From: Siphonodentalium dalli
Lineage: Eukaryota; Mollusca; Scaphopoda; Gadilida; Siphonodentaliidae
NCBI GenBank assembly: GCA_032622095.1
Contig: CP136068.1
Span: 13,313,729 to 13,377,728 of the forward strand
Reading direction: 5' to 3'
Length of the DNA: 64,000 nt
In this document: piece by piece, positions 23,101 through 38,391 of the stretch
Layout: every line of letters begins with the position of its first letter
Position numbering within the stretch: position 1 is the stretch's first letter
Position numbers and translations under genes: made by a program
Notes under the pieces: generated by a model
Told to the model about the DNA's origin: nothing
What the model saw: the letters and a program-made list of their open reading frames with translations, nothing else
The model's database searches: none

Positions 23101-26100
23101 CTCTTAAAGTGGCACACCAGATACAGAATAACGATAAATAAATGAAAATCTCACTAAGGTTATTAGGTGCAAATATTCCCCACTTCCTGAAAAATGGCAA
23201 TAAAATCCTAATTCTGGCGTAATGTAATGTCTAACTATGTATGCTTCGCAAATCAGATCACAATTATGTCATTTTTCACCACCTTTGTCCATCATAAGCC
23301 GAAATACGAAACGATTTTTCTGCTTTAGAGATGTGCAAACATGACCCTATGTTAATTCCTACTACCTCTGCGTGAAGCTGTGTCATATCTATGCTAAATA
23401 AAACCTGATTTTACACATTTCTTTGTTCTCGTTCCCCAGCAATCATGGTTATTTTAACCCCACTGTATCTGAAGATGGTTGATCTACTGGGGAAATTTTG
23501 GTGGAAATTTGTCCATGTCGTTGCCAATGATGGGAACGTCCCTTCCTAAATAAAAGAATTAATAGTTGGGAATTGATCAGTACTGTCTGCAGTTCAACAT
23601 AAAAAATTATGGGTGTCTCAGGGTCATCTCATGCCGAGATTTGCCATATTTGGGAAAATTCTTAAAATATGTGGAAATTTTGGTAAAATTTGGTAATTAA
23701 ACTAACAGAAGGTGCCTTTAATGGGCATGAAGCGCATGTATATAGCGGCATAGACAATACGTGCAAATCATGTTTCAGATGATATGCTTAGTTGACCAAA
23801 ATTGTCCGGGTTTCTGAATAAATAGTTAGATTTTTACACCCCACCCCCCTTGCATCAGGAAGATAGGAATTTCCAAGTGGTCGACAAGTTGGCAGCTGCA
23901 TGGTTAAAAATACTCGAGACATCAAGTTTATGCTGATGGTCAGATGTCCACAAATAGATAAAGATATCGATGTGAGGTTATTTCTCTCTTAAAGTGGCAC
24001 ACCAGATACAGAATAACGATAAATAAATGAAAATCTCACTAAGGTTATTAGGTGCAAATATTCCCCACTTCCTGAAAAATGGCAATAAAATCCAAATTCT
24101 GGCGTAATGTAATGTCTAACTATGTATGCTTCGCAAATCAGATCACAATTATGTCATTTTTCACCACCTTTGTCCATCATAAGCCGAAATACGAAAAATT
24201 CGATTTTTCTGCTTTAAGAGATGTGCAAACATGACCCTATGTAATTCCTACTACCTCTGCGTGAAGCTGTGTCATATCTATGCTAAATAAAACTGATTTT
24301 ACACATTTCTTTGTTCTCGTTCCCCAGCAATCATGGTTATTTTAACCCCACTGTATCTGAAGATGGTTGATCTACTGGGGACATTTTGGTGGAAATTTGT
24401 CCATGTCGTTGCCAATGATGGGAACGTCCCTTCCTAAATAAAAGAATTAATAGTTGGGAATTGATCAGTACTGTCTGCAGTTCAACATAAACAATTATGG
24501 GTGTCTCAGGGTCATCTCATGCCGAGATTTGCCATATTTGGGAAAATTCTTAAAATATGTGGAAATTTTGGTAAAATTTGGTAATTAAACTAACAGAAGG
24601 TGCCTTTAATGGGCATGAAGCGCATGTATATAGCGGCATAGACAATACGTGCAAATCATGTTTCAGATGATATGCTTAGTTGACCAAAATTGTCCGGGTT
24701 TCTGAATAAATAGTTAGATTTTTACACCCCACCCCCCTTGCATCAGGAAGATAGGAATTTCCAAGTGGTCGACAAGTTGGCAGCTGCATGGTTAAAAATA
24801 CTCGAGACATCAAGTTTATGCTGATGGTCAGATGTCCACAAATAGATAAAGATATCGATGTGAGGTTATTTCTCTCTTAAAGTGGCACACCAGATACAGA
24901 ATAACGATAAATAAATGAAAATCTCACTAAGGTTATTAGGTGCAAATATTCCCCACTTCCTGAAAAATGGCAATAAAATCCTAATTCTGGCGTAATGTAA
25001 TGTCTAACTATGTATGCTTCGCAAATCAGATCACAATTATGTCATTTTTCACCACCTTTGTCCATCATAAGCCGAAATACGAAACGATTTTTCTGCTTTA
25101 GAGATGTGCAAACATGACCCTATGTAATTCCTACTACCTCTGCGTGAAGCTGTGTCATATCTATGCTAAATAAAACTGATTTTACACATTTCTTTGTTCT
25201 CGTTCCCCAGCAATCATGGTTATTTTAACCCCACTGTATCTGAAGATGGTTGATCTACTGGGGAAATTTTGGTGGAAATTTGTTCATGTCGTTGCCAATG
25301 ATGGGAACGTCCCCTTCCTAAATTAAAGAATTAATAGTTGGGAATTGATCAGTACTGTCTGCAGTTCAACATAAAAAATTATGGGTGTCTCAGGGTCATC
25401 TCATGCCGAGATTTTGCCATATTTGGGAAAATTCTTAAAATATGTGGAAATTTTGGTAAAATTTGGTAATTAAACTAACAGAAGGTGCCTTTAATGGGCA
25501 TGAAGCGCATGTATATAGCGGCATAGACAATACGTGCAAATCATGTTTCAGATGATATGCTTAGTTGACCAAAATTGTCCGGGTTTCTGAATAAATAGTT
25601 AGATTTTTACACCCCACCCCCCCCTTGCATCAGGAAGATAGGAATTTCCAAGTGGTCGACAAGTTGGCAGCTGCATGGTTAAAAATACTCGAGACATCAA
25701 GTTTATGCTGATGGTCAGATGTCCACAAATAGATAAAGATATCGATGTGAGGTTATTTCTCTCTTAAAGTGGCACACCAGATACAGAATAACGATAAATA
25801 AATGAAAATCTCACTATGGTTATTAGGTGCAAATATTCCCCACTTCCTGAAAAATGGCAATAAAATCCAAATTCTGGCGTAATGTAATGTCTAACTATGT
25901 ATGCTTCGCAAATCAGATCACAATTATGTCATTTTTCACCACCTTTGTCCATCATAAGCCGAAATACGAAAAATTCGATTTTTCTGCTTTAAGAGATGTG
26001 CAAACATGACCCTATGTAATTCCTACTACCTCTGCGTGAAGCTGTGTCATATCTATGCTAAATAAAACTGATTTTACACATTTCTTTGTTCTCGTTCCCC

Positions 26101-27764
26101 AGCAATCATGGTTATTTTAACCCCACTGTATCTGAAGATGGTTGATCTACTGGGGAAATTTTGGTGGAAATTTGTCCATGTCGTTGCAATGATGGGAACG
26201 TCCCTTCCTAAATAAAAGAATTAATAGTTGGGAATTGATCAGTACTGTCTGCAGTTCAACATAAACAATTATGGGTGTCTCAGGGTCATCTCATGCCGAG
26301 ATTTGCCATATTTGGGAAAATTCTTAAAATATGTGGAAATTTTGGTAAAATTTGGTAATTAAACTAACAGAAGGTGCCTTTAATGGGCATGAAGCGCATG
26401 TATATAGCGGCATAGACAATACGTGCAAATCATGTTTCAGATGATATGCTTAGTTGACCAAAATTGTCCGGGTTTCTGAATAAATAGTTAGATTTTTACA
26501 CCCCACCCCCCTTGCATCAGGAAGATAGGGAATTTCCAAGTGGTCGACAAGTTGGCAGCTGCATGGTTAAAAATACTCGAGACATCAAGTTTATGCTGAT
26601 GGTCAGATGTCCACAAATAGATAAAGATATCGATGTGAGGTTATTTCTCTCTTAAAGTGGCACACCAGATACAGAATAACGATAAATAAAATGAAAATCT
26701 CACTAAGGTTATTAGGTGCAAATATTCCCCACTTCCTGAAAAATGGCAATAAAATCCTAATTCTGGCGTAATGTAATGTCTAACTATGTATGCTTCGCAA
26801 ATCAGATCACAATTATGTCATTTTTCACCACCTTTGTCCATCATAAGCCGAAATACGAAACGATTTTTCTGCTTTAGAGATGTGCAAACATGACCCTATG
26901 TAATTCCTACTACCTCTGCGTGAAGCTGTGTCATATCTATGCTAAATAAAACTGATTTTACACATTTCTTTGTTCTCGTTCCCCAGCAATCATGGTTATT
27001 TTAAACCCCACTGTATCTGAAGATGGTTGATCTACTGGGGAAATTTTGGTGGAAATTTGTTCATGTCGTTGCCAATGATGGGAACGTCCCTTCCTAAATT
27101 AAAGAATTAATAGTTGGGAATTGATCAGTACTGTCTGCAGTTCAACATAAAAAATTATGGGTGTCTCAGGGTCATCTCATGCCGAGATTTGCCATATTTG
27201 GGAAAATTCTTAAAATATGTGGAAATTTTGGTAAAATTTGGTAATTAAACTAACAGAAGGTGCCTTTAATGGGCATGAAGCGCATGTATATAGCGGCATA
27301 GACAATACGTGCAAATCATGTTTCAGATGATATGCTTAGTTGACCAAAATTGTCCGGGTTTCTGAATAAATAGTTAGATTTTTACACCCCACCCCCCTTG
27401 CATCAGGAAGATAGGAATTTCCAAGTGGTCGACAAGTTGGCAGCTGCATGGTTAAAAATACTCGAGACATCAAGTTTATGCTGATGGTCAGATGTCCACA
27501 AATAGATAAAGATATCGATGTGAGGTTATTTCTCTCTTAAAGTGGCACACCAGATACAGAATAACGATAAATAAATGAAAATCTCACTATGGTTATTAGG
27601 TGCAAATATTCCCCACTTCCTGAAAAATGGCAATAAAATCCAAATTCTGGCGTAATGTAATGTCTAACTATGTATGCTTCGCAAATCAGATCACAATTAT
27701 GTCATTTTTCACCACCTTTGTCCATCATAAGCCGAAATACGAAAAATTCGATTTTTCTGCTTTA

Positions 27765-28216
27765 GGTTAGAAGGAACTAAATGTTTTCCATAGGCCACAG
27801 TGTTAACGTTTGACCACGCCCACGCTAAATTTTCGAGTTCCGAAGTGCACGATGCATGCGTTCGTAAAGACCAACCCTTTCGGAATCTGTTCGCACATAG
27901 GAGTACCTTTCGAGCCACGCCTTTTTTAAAAACCAGCATATGTTTTCCACACTACCCCCACTTTTTGCACAGAATTTGACAGTCTGACGAAAGCCAATAC
28001 ACAGCCTCAATATCCCGCCATTGTTTGGACACGAACGCATTTCAGACTAGGAAACGCCCACGTTTTTTACATGCTATGGGTATTATATTTCTTGAATTTG
28101 TAAAATTATTTGACATATTATACGCCAATCGCGCGCCAGAATTTTTTAAACTCGTATTCGAGATACCCTGTAACAACGAAAGGGACGTAATTCTACTTAT
28201 TTAGTTCCTTCTAACC
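27765..28216. mobile_element. MITE copy 1, complete
   Basis: 452 bp element with perfect 18 bp terminal inverted repeats (GGTTAGAAGGAACTAAAT) and flanking TTA (27762-27764, 28217-28219). The empty site in other units reads GCTTTAAGAG with a single TTA, which proves a 3 bp target duplication. A 3 bp TTA/TAA duplication is typical of the PIF/Harbinger superfamily. There is no transposase. It is the leftmost complete copy and has an extra C in the CTACCCCCAC run compared with the others. Confidence 0.85.
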
Positions 28217-29107
28217 TTAAGAGATGTGCAAACATGACCCTATGTAATTCCTACTACCTCTGCGTGAAGCTGTGTCATATCTATGCTAAATAAAACTGAT
28301 TTTACACATTTCTTTGTTCTCGTTCCCCAGCAATCATGGTTATTTTAACCCCACTGTATCTGAAGATGGTTGATCTACTGGGGAAATTTTGGTGGAAATT
28401 TGTTCATGTCGTTGCCAATGATGGGAACGTCCCTTCCTAAATTAAAGAATTAATAGTTGGGAATTGATCAGTACTGTCTGCAGTTCAACATAAAAAATTA
28501 TGGGTGTCTCAGGGTCATCTCATGCCGAGATTTGCCATATTTGGGAAAATTCTTAAAATATGTGGAAATTTTGGTAAAATTTGGTAATTAAACTAACAGA
28601 AGGTGCCTTTAATGGGCATGAAGCGCATGTATATAGCGGCATAGACAATACGTGCAAATCATGTTTCAGATGATATGCTTAGTTGACCAAAATTGTCCGG
28701 GTTTCTGAATAAATAGTTAGATTTTTACACCCCACCCCCCTTGCATCAGGAAGATAGGAATTTCCAAGTGGTCGACAAGTTGGCAGCTGCATGGTTAAAA
28801 ATACTCGAGACATCAAGTTTATGCTGATGGTCAGATGTCCACAAATAGATAAAGATATCGATGTGAGGTTATTTCTCTCTTAAAGTGGCACACCAGATAC
28901 AGAATAACGATAAATAAATGAAAATCTCACTATGGTTATTAGGTGCAAATATTCCCCACTTCCTGAAAAATGGCAATAAAATCCAAATTCTGGCGTAATG
29001 TAATGTCTAACTATGTATGCTTCGCAAATCAGATCACAATTATGTCATTTTTCACCACCTTTGTCCATCATAAGCCGAAATACGAAAAATTCGATTTTTC
29101 TGCTTTA

Positions 29108-29557
29108 GGTTAGAAGGAACTAAATGTTTTCCATAGGCCACAGTGTTAACGTTTGACCACGCCCACGCTAAATTTTCGAGTTCCGAAGTGCACGATGCAT
29201 GCGTTCGTAAAGACCAACCCTTTCGGAATCTGTTCGCACATAGGAGTACCTTTCGAGCCACGCCTTTTTTAAAAACCAGCATATGTTTTCCACACTACCC
29301 CACTTTTTGCACAGAATTTGACAGTCTGACGAAAGCCAATACACAGCCTCAATATCCCGCCATTGTTTGGACACGAACGCATTTCAGACTAGGAAACGCC
29401 CACGTTTTTACATGCTATGGGTATTATATTTCTTGAATTTGTAAAATTATTTGACATATTATACGCCAATCGCGCGCCAGAATTTTTTAAACTCGTATTC
29501 GAGATACCCTGTAACAACGAAAGGGACGTAATTCTACTTATTTAGTTCCTTCTAACC
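29108..29557. mobile_element. MITE copy 2, complete
   Basis: 450 bp, same terminal repeats, same insertion base in the unit and the same TTA duplication. It shares TTTTCGAGTTCC and GTAACAACG with copy 1 and lies one unit downstream. Confidence 0.85.
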
Positions 29558-30448
29558 TTAAGAGATGTGCAAACATGACCCTATGTAATTCCTACTACCT
29601 CTGCGTGAAGCTGTGTCATATCTATGCTAAATAAAACTGATTTTACACATTTCTTTGTTCTCGTTCCCCAGCAATCATGGTTATTTTAACCCCACTGTAT
29701 CTGAAGATGGTTGATCTACTGGGGAAATTTTGGTGGAAATTTGTTCATGTCGTTGCCAATGATGGGAACGTCCCTTCCTAAATTAAAGAATTAATAGTTG
29801 GGAATTGATCAGTACTGTCTGCAGTTCAACATAAAAAATTATGGGTGTCTCAGGGTCATCTCATGCCGAGATTTGCCATATTTGGGAAAATTCTTAAAAT
29901 ATGTGGAAATTTTGGTAAAATTTGGTAATTAAACTAACAGAAGGTGCCTTTAATGGGCATGAAGCGCATGTATATAGCGGCATAGACAATACGTGCAAAT
30001 CATGTTTCAGATGATATGCTTAGTTGACCAAAATTGTCCGGGTTTCTGAATAAATAGTTAGATTTTTACACCCCACCCCCCTTGCATCAGGAAGATAGGA
30101 ATTTCCAAGTGGTCGACAAGTTGGCAGCTGCATGGTTAAAAATACTCGAGACATCAAGTTTATGCTGATGGTCAGATGTCCACAAATAGATAAAGATATC
30201 GATGTGAGGTTATTTCTCTCTTAAAGTGGCACACCAGATACAGAATAACGATAAATAAATGAAAATCTCACTATGGTTATTAGGTGCAAATATTCCCCAC
30301 TTCCTGAAAAATGGCAATAAAATCCAAATTCTGGCGTAATGTAATGTCTAACTATGTATGCTTCGCAAATCAGATCACAATTATGTCATTTTTCACCACC
30401 TTTGTCCATCATAAGCCGAAATACGAAAAATTCGATTTTTCTGCTTTA

Positions 30449-30898
30449 GGTTAGAAGGAACTAAATGTTTTCCATAGGCCACAGTGTTAACGTTTGACCA
30501 CGCCCACGCTAAATTTTCGAGTTCCGAAGTGCACGATGCATGCGTTCGTAAAGACCAACCCTTTCGGAATCTGTTCGCACATAGGAGTACCTTTCGAGCC
30601 ACGCCTTTTTTAAAAACCAGCATATGTTTTCCACACTACCCCACTTTTTGCACAGAATTTGACAGTCTGACGAAAGCCAATACACAGCCTCAATATCCCG
30701 CCATTGTTTGGACACGAACGCATTTCAGACTAGGAAACGCCCACGTTTTTACATGCTATGGGTATTATATTTCTTGAATTTGTAAAATTATTTGACATAT
30801 TATACGCCAATCGCGCGCCAGAATTTTTTAAACTCGTATTCGAGATACCCTGTAAAAACGAAAGGGACGTAATTCTACTTATTTAGTTCCTTCTAACC
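30449..30898. mobile_element. MITE copy 3, complete
   Basis: 450 bp, same site. It keeps TTTTCGAGTTCC but has GTAAAAACG instead of GTAACAACG near the right end. It closes the first run of three MITE-bearing units. Confidence 0.85.
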
Positions 30899-33800
30899 TT
30901 AAGAGATGTGCAAACATGACCCTATGTAATTCCTACTACCTCTGCGTGAAGCTGTGTCATATCTATGCTAAATAAAACTGATTTTACACATTTCTTTGTT
31001 CTCGTTCCCCAGCAATCATGGTTATTTTAACCCCACTGTATCTGAAGATGGTTGATCTACTGGGGAAATTTTGGTGGAAATTTGTCCATGTCGTTGCCAA
31101 TGATGGGAACGTCCCTTCCTAAATAAAAGAATTAATAGTTGGGAATTGATCAGTACTGTCTGCAGTTCAACATAAAAAATTATGGGTGTCTCAGGGTCAT
31201 CTCATGCCGAGATTTGCCATATTTGGGAAAATTCTTAAAATATGTGGAAATTTTGGTAAAATTTGGTAATTAAACTAACAGAAGGTGCCTTTAATGGGCA
31301 TGAAGCGCATGTATATAGCGGCATAGACAATACGTGCAAATCATGTTTCAGATGATATGCTTAGTTGACCAAAATTGTCCGGGTTTCTGAATAAATAGTT
31401 AGATTTTTACACCCCACCCCCCTTGCATCAGGAAGATAGGAATTTCCAAGTGGTCGACAAGTTGGCAGCTGCATGGTTAAAAATACTCGAGACATCAAGT
31501 TTATGCTGATGGTCAGATGTCCACAAATAGATAAAGATATCGATGTGAGGTTATTTCTCTCTTAAAGTGGCACACCAGATACAGAATAACGATAAATAAA
31601 TGAAAATCTCACTAAGGTTATTAGGTGCAAATATTCCCCACTTCCTGAAAAATGGCAATAAAATCCAAATTCTGGCGTAATGTAATGTCTAACTATGTAT
31701 GCTTCGCAAATCAGATCACAATTATGTCATTTTTCACCACCTTTGTCCATCATAAGCCGAAATACGAAAAATTCGATTTTTCTGCTTAAGAGATGTGCAA
31801 ACATGACCCTATGTAATTCCTACTACCTCTGCGTGAAGCTGTGTCATATCTATGCTAAATAAAACTGATTTTACACATTTCTTTGTTCTCGTTCCCCAGC
31901 AATCATGGTTATTTTAACCCCACTGTATCTGAAGATGGTTGATCTACTGGGGAAATTTGTCCATGTCGTTGCCAATGATGGGAACGTCCCTTCCTAAATG
32001 AAAGAATTAATAGTTGGGAATTGATCAGTACTGTCTGCAGTTCAACATAACAAATTATGGGTGTCTCAGGGTCATCTCATGCCGAGATTTGCCATATTTG
32101 GGAAAATTCTTAAAATATGTGGAAATTTTGGTAAAATTTGGTAATTAAACTAACAGAAGGTGCCTTTAATGGGCATGAAGCGCATGTATATAGCGGCATA
32201 GACAATACGTGCAAATCATGTTTCAGATGATATGCTTAGTTGACCAAAATTGTCCGGGTTTCTGAATAAATAGTTAGATTTTTACACCCCACCCCCCTTG
32301 CATCAGGAAGATATGAATTTCCAAGTGGTCGACAAGTTGGCAGCTGCATGGTTAAAAATACTCGAGACATCAAGTTTATGCTGATGGTCAGATGTCCACA
32401 AATAGATAAAGATATCGATGTGAGGTTATTTCTCTCTTAAAGTGGCACACCAGATACAGAATAACGATAAATAAATGAAAATCTCACTAAGGTTATTAGG
32501 TGCAAATATTCCCCACTTCCTGAAAAATGGCAATAAAATCCTAATTCTGGCGTAATGTAATGTCTAACTATGTATGCTTCGCAAATCAGATCACAATTAT
32601 GTCATTTTTCACCACCTTTGTCCATCATAAGCCGAAATACGAAAAATTCGATTTTTCTGCTTAAGAGATGTGCAAACATGACCCTATGTAATTCCTACTA
32701 CCTCTGCGTGAAGCTGTGTCATATCTATGCTAAATAAAACTGATTTTACACATTTCTTTGTTCTCGTTCCCCAGCAATCATGGTTATTTTAACCCCACTG
32801 TATCTGAAGATGGTTGATCTACTGGGGAAATTTTGGTGGAAATTTGTCCATGTCGTTGCCAATGATGGGAACGTCCCTTCCTAAATAAAAGAATTAATAG
32901 TTGGGAATTGATCAGTACTGTCTGCAGTTCAACATAAAAAATTATGGGTGTCTCAGGGTCATCTCATGCCGAGATTTGCCATATTTGGGAAAATTCTTAA
33001 AATATGTGGAAATTTTGGTAAAATTTGGTAATTAAACTAACAGAAGGTGCCTTTAATGGGCATGAAGCGCATGTATATAGCGGCATAGACAATACGTGCA
33101 AATCATGTTTCAGATGATATGCTTAGTTGACCAAAATTGTCCGGGTTTCTGAATAAATAGTTAGATTTTTACACCCCACCCCCCTTGCATCAGGAAGATA
33201 GGAATTTCCAAGTGGTCGACAAGTTGGCAGCTGCATGGTTAAAAATACTCGAGACATCAAGTTTATGCTGATGGTCAGATGTCCACAAATAGATAAAGAT
33301 ATCGATGTGAGGTTATTTCTCTCTTAAAGTGGCACACCAGATACAGAATAACGATAAATAAATGAAAATCTCACTAAGGTTATTAGGTGCAAATATTCCC
33401 CACTTCCTGAAAAATGGCAATAAAATCCTAATTCTGGCGTAATGTAATGTCTAACTATGTATGCTTCGCAAATCAGATCACAATTATGTCATTTTTCACC
33501 ACCTTTGTCCATCATAAGCCGAAATACGAAAAATTCGATTTTTCTGCTTAAGAGATGTGCAAACATGACCCTATGTAATTCCTACTACCTCTGCGTGAAG
33601 CTGTGTCATATCTATGCTAAATAAAACTGATTTTACACATTTCTTTGTTCTCGTTCCCCAGCAATCATGGTTATTTTAACCCCACTGTATCTGAAGATGG
33701 TTGATCTACTGGGGAAATTTTGGTGGAAATTTGTCCATGTCGTTGCCAATGATGGGAACGTCCCTTCCTAAATAAAAGAATTAATAGTTGGGAATTGATC

Positions 33801-36189
33801 AGTACTGTCTGCAGTTCAACATAAAAAATTATGGGTGTCTCAGGGTCATCTCATGCCGAGATTTGCCATATTTGGGAAAATTCTTAAAATATGTGGAAAT
33901 TTTGGTAAAATTTGGTAATTAAACTAACAGAAGGTGCCTTTAATGGGCATGAAGCGCATGTATATAGCGGCATAGACAATACGTGCAAATCATGTTTCAG
34001 ATGATATGCTTAGTTGACCAAAATTGTCCGGGTTTCTGAATAAATAGTTAGATTTTTACACCCCACCCCCCTTGCATCAGGAAGATAGGAATTTCCAAGT
34101 GGTCGACAAGTTGGCAGCTGCATGGTTAAAAATACTCGAGACATCAAGTTTATGCTGATGGTCAGATGTCCACAAATAGATAAAGATATCGATGTGAGGT
34201 TATTTCTCTCTTAAAGTGGCACACCAGATACAGAATAACGATAAATAAATGAAAATCTCACTAAGGTTATTAGGTGCAAATATTCCCCACTTCCTGAAAA
34301 ATGGCAATAAAATCCTAATTCTGGCGTAATGTAATGTCTAACTATGTATGCTTCGCAAATCAGATCACAATTATGTCATTTTTCACCACCTTTGTCCATC
34401 ATAAGCCGAAATACGAAAAATTCGATTTTTCTGCTTAAGAGATGTGCAAACATGACCCTATGTAATTCCTACTACCTCTGCGTGAAGCTGTGTCATATCT
34501 ATGCTAAATAAAACTGATTTTACACATTTCTTTGTTCTCGTTCCCCAGCAATCATGGTTATTTTAACCCCACTGTATCTGAAGATGGTTGATCTACTGGG
34601 GAAATTTGTCCATGTCGTTGCCAATGATGGGAACGTCCCTTCCTAAATGAAAGAATTAATAGTTGGGAATTGATCAGTACTGTCTGCAGTTCAACATAAA
34701 AAATTATGGGTGTCTCAGGGTCATCTCATGCCGAGATTTGCCATATTTGGGAAAATTCTTAAAATATGTGGAAATTTTGGTAATTAAACTAACAGAAGGT
34801 GCCTTTAATGGGCATGAAGCGCATGTATATAGCGGCATAGACAATACGTGCAAATCATGTTTCAGATGATATGCTTAGTTGACCAAAATTGTCCGGGTTT
34901 CTGAATAAATAGTTAGATTTTTACACCCCACCCCCTTGCATCAGGAAGATATGAATTTCCAAGTGGTCGACAAGTTGGCAGCTGCATGGTTAAAAATACT
35001 CGAGACATCAAGTTTATGCTGATGGTCAGATGTCCACAAATAGATAAAGATATCGATGTGAGGTTATTTCTCTCTTAAAGTGGCACACCAGATACAGAAT
35101 AACGATAAATAAATGAAAATCTCACTAAGGTTATTAGGTGCAAATATTCCCCACTTCCTGAAAAATGGCAATAAAATCCTAATTCTGGCGTAATGTAATG
35201 TCTAACTATGTATGCTTCGCAAATCAGATCACAATTATGTCATTTTTCACCACCTTTGTCCATCATAAGCCGAAATACGAAAAATTCGATTTTTCTGCTT
35301 AAGAGATGTGCAAACATGACCCTATGTAATTCCTACTACCTCTGCGTGAAGCTGTGTCATATCTATGCTAAATAAAACTGATTTTACACATTTCTTTGTT
35401 CTCGTTCCCCAGCAATCATGGTTATTTTAACCCCACTGTATCTGAAGATGGTTGATCTACTGGGGAAATTTTGGTGGAAATTTGTCCATGTCGTTGCCAA
35501 TGATGGGAACGTCCCTTCCTAAATAAAAGAATTAATAGTTGGGAATTGATCAGTACTGTCTGCAGTTCAACATAAAAAATTATGGGTGTCTCAGGGTCAT
35601 CTCATGCCGAGATTTGCCATATTTGGGAAAATTCTTAAAATATGTGGAAATTTTGGTAAAATTTGGTAATTAAACTAACAGAAGGTGCCTTTAATGGGCA
35701 TGAAGCGCATGTATATAGCGGCATAGACAATACGTGCAAATCATGTTTCAGATGATATGCTTAGTTGACCAAAATTGTCCGGGTTTCTGAATAAATAGTT
35801 AGATTTTTACACCCCACCCCCCTTGCATCAGGAAGATAGGAATTTCCAAGTGGTCGACAAGTTGGCAGCTGCATGGTTAAAAATACTCGAGACATCAAGT
35901 TTATGCTGATGGTCAGATGTCCACAAATAGATAAAGATATCGATGTGAGGTTATTTCTCTCTTAAAGTGGCACACCAGATACAGAATAACGATAAATAAA
36001 TGAAAATCTCACTAAGGTTATTAGGTGCAAATATTCCCCACTTCCTGAAAAATGGCAATAAAATCCAAATTCTGGCGTAATGTAATGTCTAACTATGTAT
36101 GCTTCGCAAATCAGATCACAATTATGTCATTTTTCACCACCTTTGTCCATCATAAGCCGAAATACGAAAAATTCGATTTTTCTGCTTTA

Positions 36190-36636
36190 GGTTAGAAGGA
36201 ACTAAATGTTTTCCATAGGCCACAGTGTTAACGTTTGACCACGCCCACGCTAAATTTTCTAGTTCCGAAGTGCACGATGCATGCGTTCGTAAAGACCAAC
36301 CCTTTCGGAATCTGTTCGCACATAGGAGTACCTTTCGAGCCACGCCTTTTTTTAAAACCAGCATATGTTTTCCACACTACCCCACTTTTTGCACAGAATT
36401 TGACAGTCTGACGAAAGCCAATACACAGCCTCAATATCCCGCCATTGTTTGGACACGAACGCATTTCAGACTAGGAAACGCCCACGTTTTACATGCTATG
36501 GGTATTATATTTCTTGAATTTGTAAAATTATTTGACATATTATACGCCAATCGCGCGCCAGAATTTTAAACTCGTATTCGAGATACCCTGTAAAAACGAA
36601 AGGGACGTAATTCTACTTATTTAGTTCCTTCTAACC
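36190..36636. mobile_element. MITE copy 4, complete
   Basis: 447 bp, same site. It has TTTTCTAGTTCC instead of TTTTCGAGTTCC, a CCTTTTTTTAAAACC run, and shorter T runs at CACGTTTTACATG and GAATTTTAAACTC. It lies in a 2202 bp higher-order repeat shared with copy 5. Confidence 0.85.
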
Positions 36637-38391
36637 TTAAGAGATGTGCAAACATGACCCTATGTAATTCCTACTACCTCTGCGTGAAGCTGTGTCATAT
36701 CTATGCTAAATAAAACTGATTTTACACATTTCTTTGTTCTCGTTCCCCAGCAATCATGGTTATTTTAACCCCACTGTATCTGAAGATGGTTGATCTACTG
36801 GGGAAATTTGTCCATGTCGTTGCCAATGATGGGAACGTCCCTTCCTAAATGAAAGAATTAATAGTTGGGAATTGATCAGTACTGTCTGCAGTTCAACATA
36901 AAAAATTATGGGTGTCTCAGGGTCATCTCATGCCGAGATTTGCCATATTTGGGAAAATTCTTAAAATATGTGGAAATTTTGGTAATTAAACTAACAGAAG
37001 GTGCCTTTAATGGGCATGAAGCGCATGTATATAGCGGCATAGACAATACGTGCAAATCATGTTTCAGATGATATGCTTAGTTGACCAAAATTGTCCGGGT
37101 TTCTGAATAAATAGTTAGATTTTTACACCCCACCCCCTTGCATCAGGAAGATATGAATTTCCAAGTGGTCGACAAGTTGGCAGCTGCATGGTTAAAAATA
37201 CTCGAGACATCAAGTTTATGCTGATGGTCAGATGTCCACAAATAGATAAAGATATCGATGTGAGGTTATTTCTCTCTTAAAGTGGCACACCAGATACAGA
37301 ATAACGATAAATAAATGAAAATCTCACTAAGGTTATTAGGTGCAAATATTCCCCACTTCCTGAAAAATGGCAATAAAATCCTAATTCTGGCGTAATGTAA
37401 TGTCTAACTATGTATGCTTCGCAAATCAGATCACAATTATGTCATTTTTCACCACCTTTGTCCATCATAAGCCGAAATACGAAAAATTCGATTTTTCTGC
37501 TTAAGAGATGTGCAAACATGACCCTATGTAATTCCTACTACCTCTGCGTGAAGCTGTGTCATATCTATGCTAAATAAAACTGATTTTACACATTTCTTTG
37601 TTCTCGTTCCCCAGCAATCATGGTTATTTTAACCCCACTGTATCTGAAGATGGTTGATCTACTGGGGAAATTTTGGTGGAAATTTGTCCATGTCGTTGCC
37701 AATGATGGGAACGTCCCTTCCTAAATAAAAGAATTAATAGTTGGGAATTGATCAGTACTGTCTGCAGTTCAACATAAAAAATTATGGGTGTCTCAGGGTC
37801 ATCTCATGCCGAGATTTGCCATATTTGGGAAAATTCTTAAAATATGTGGAAATTTTGGTAAAATTTGGTAATTAAACTAACAGAAGGTGCCTTTAATGGG
37901 CATGAAGCGCATGTATATAGCGGCATAGACAATACGTGCAAATCATGTTTCAGATGATATGCTTAGTTGACCAAAATTGTCCGGGTTTCTGAATAAATAG
38001 TTAGATTTTTACACCCCACCCCCCTTGCATCAGGAAGATAGGAATTTCCAAGTGGTCGACAAGTTGGCAGCTGCATGGTTAAAAATACTCGAGACATCAA
38101 GTTTATGCTGATGGTCAGATGTCCACAAATAGATAAAGATATCGATGTGAGGTTATTTCTCTCTTAAAGTGGCACACCAGATACAGAATAACGATAAATA
38201 AATGAAAATCTCACTAAGGTTATTAGGTGCAAATATTCCCCACTTCCTGAAAAATGGCAATAAAATCCAAATTCTGGCGTAATGTAATGTCTAACTATGT
38301 ATGCTTCGCAAATCAGATCACAATTATGTCATTTTTCACCACCTTTGTCCATCATAAGCCGAAATACGAAAAATTCGATTTTTCTGCTTTA

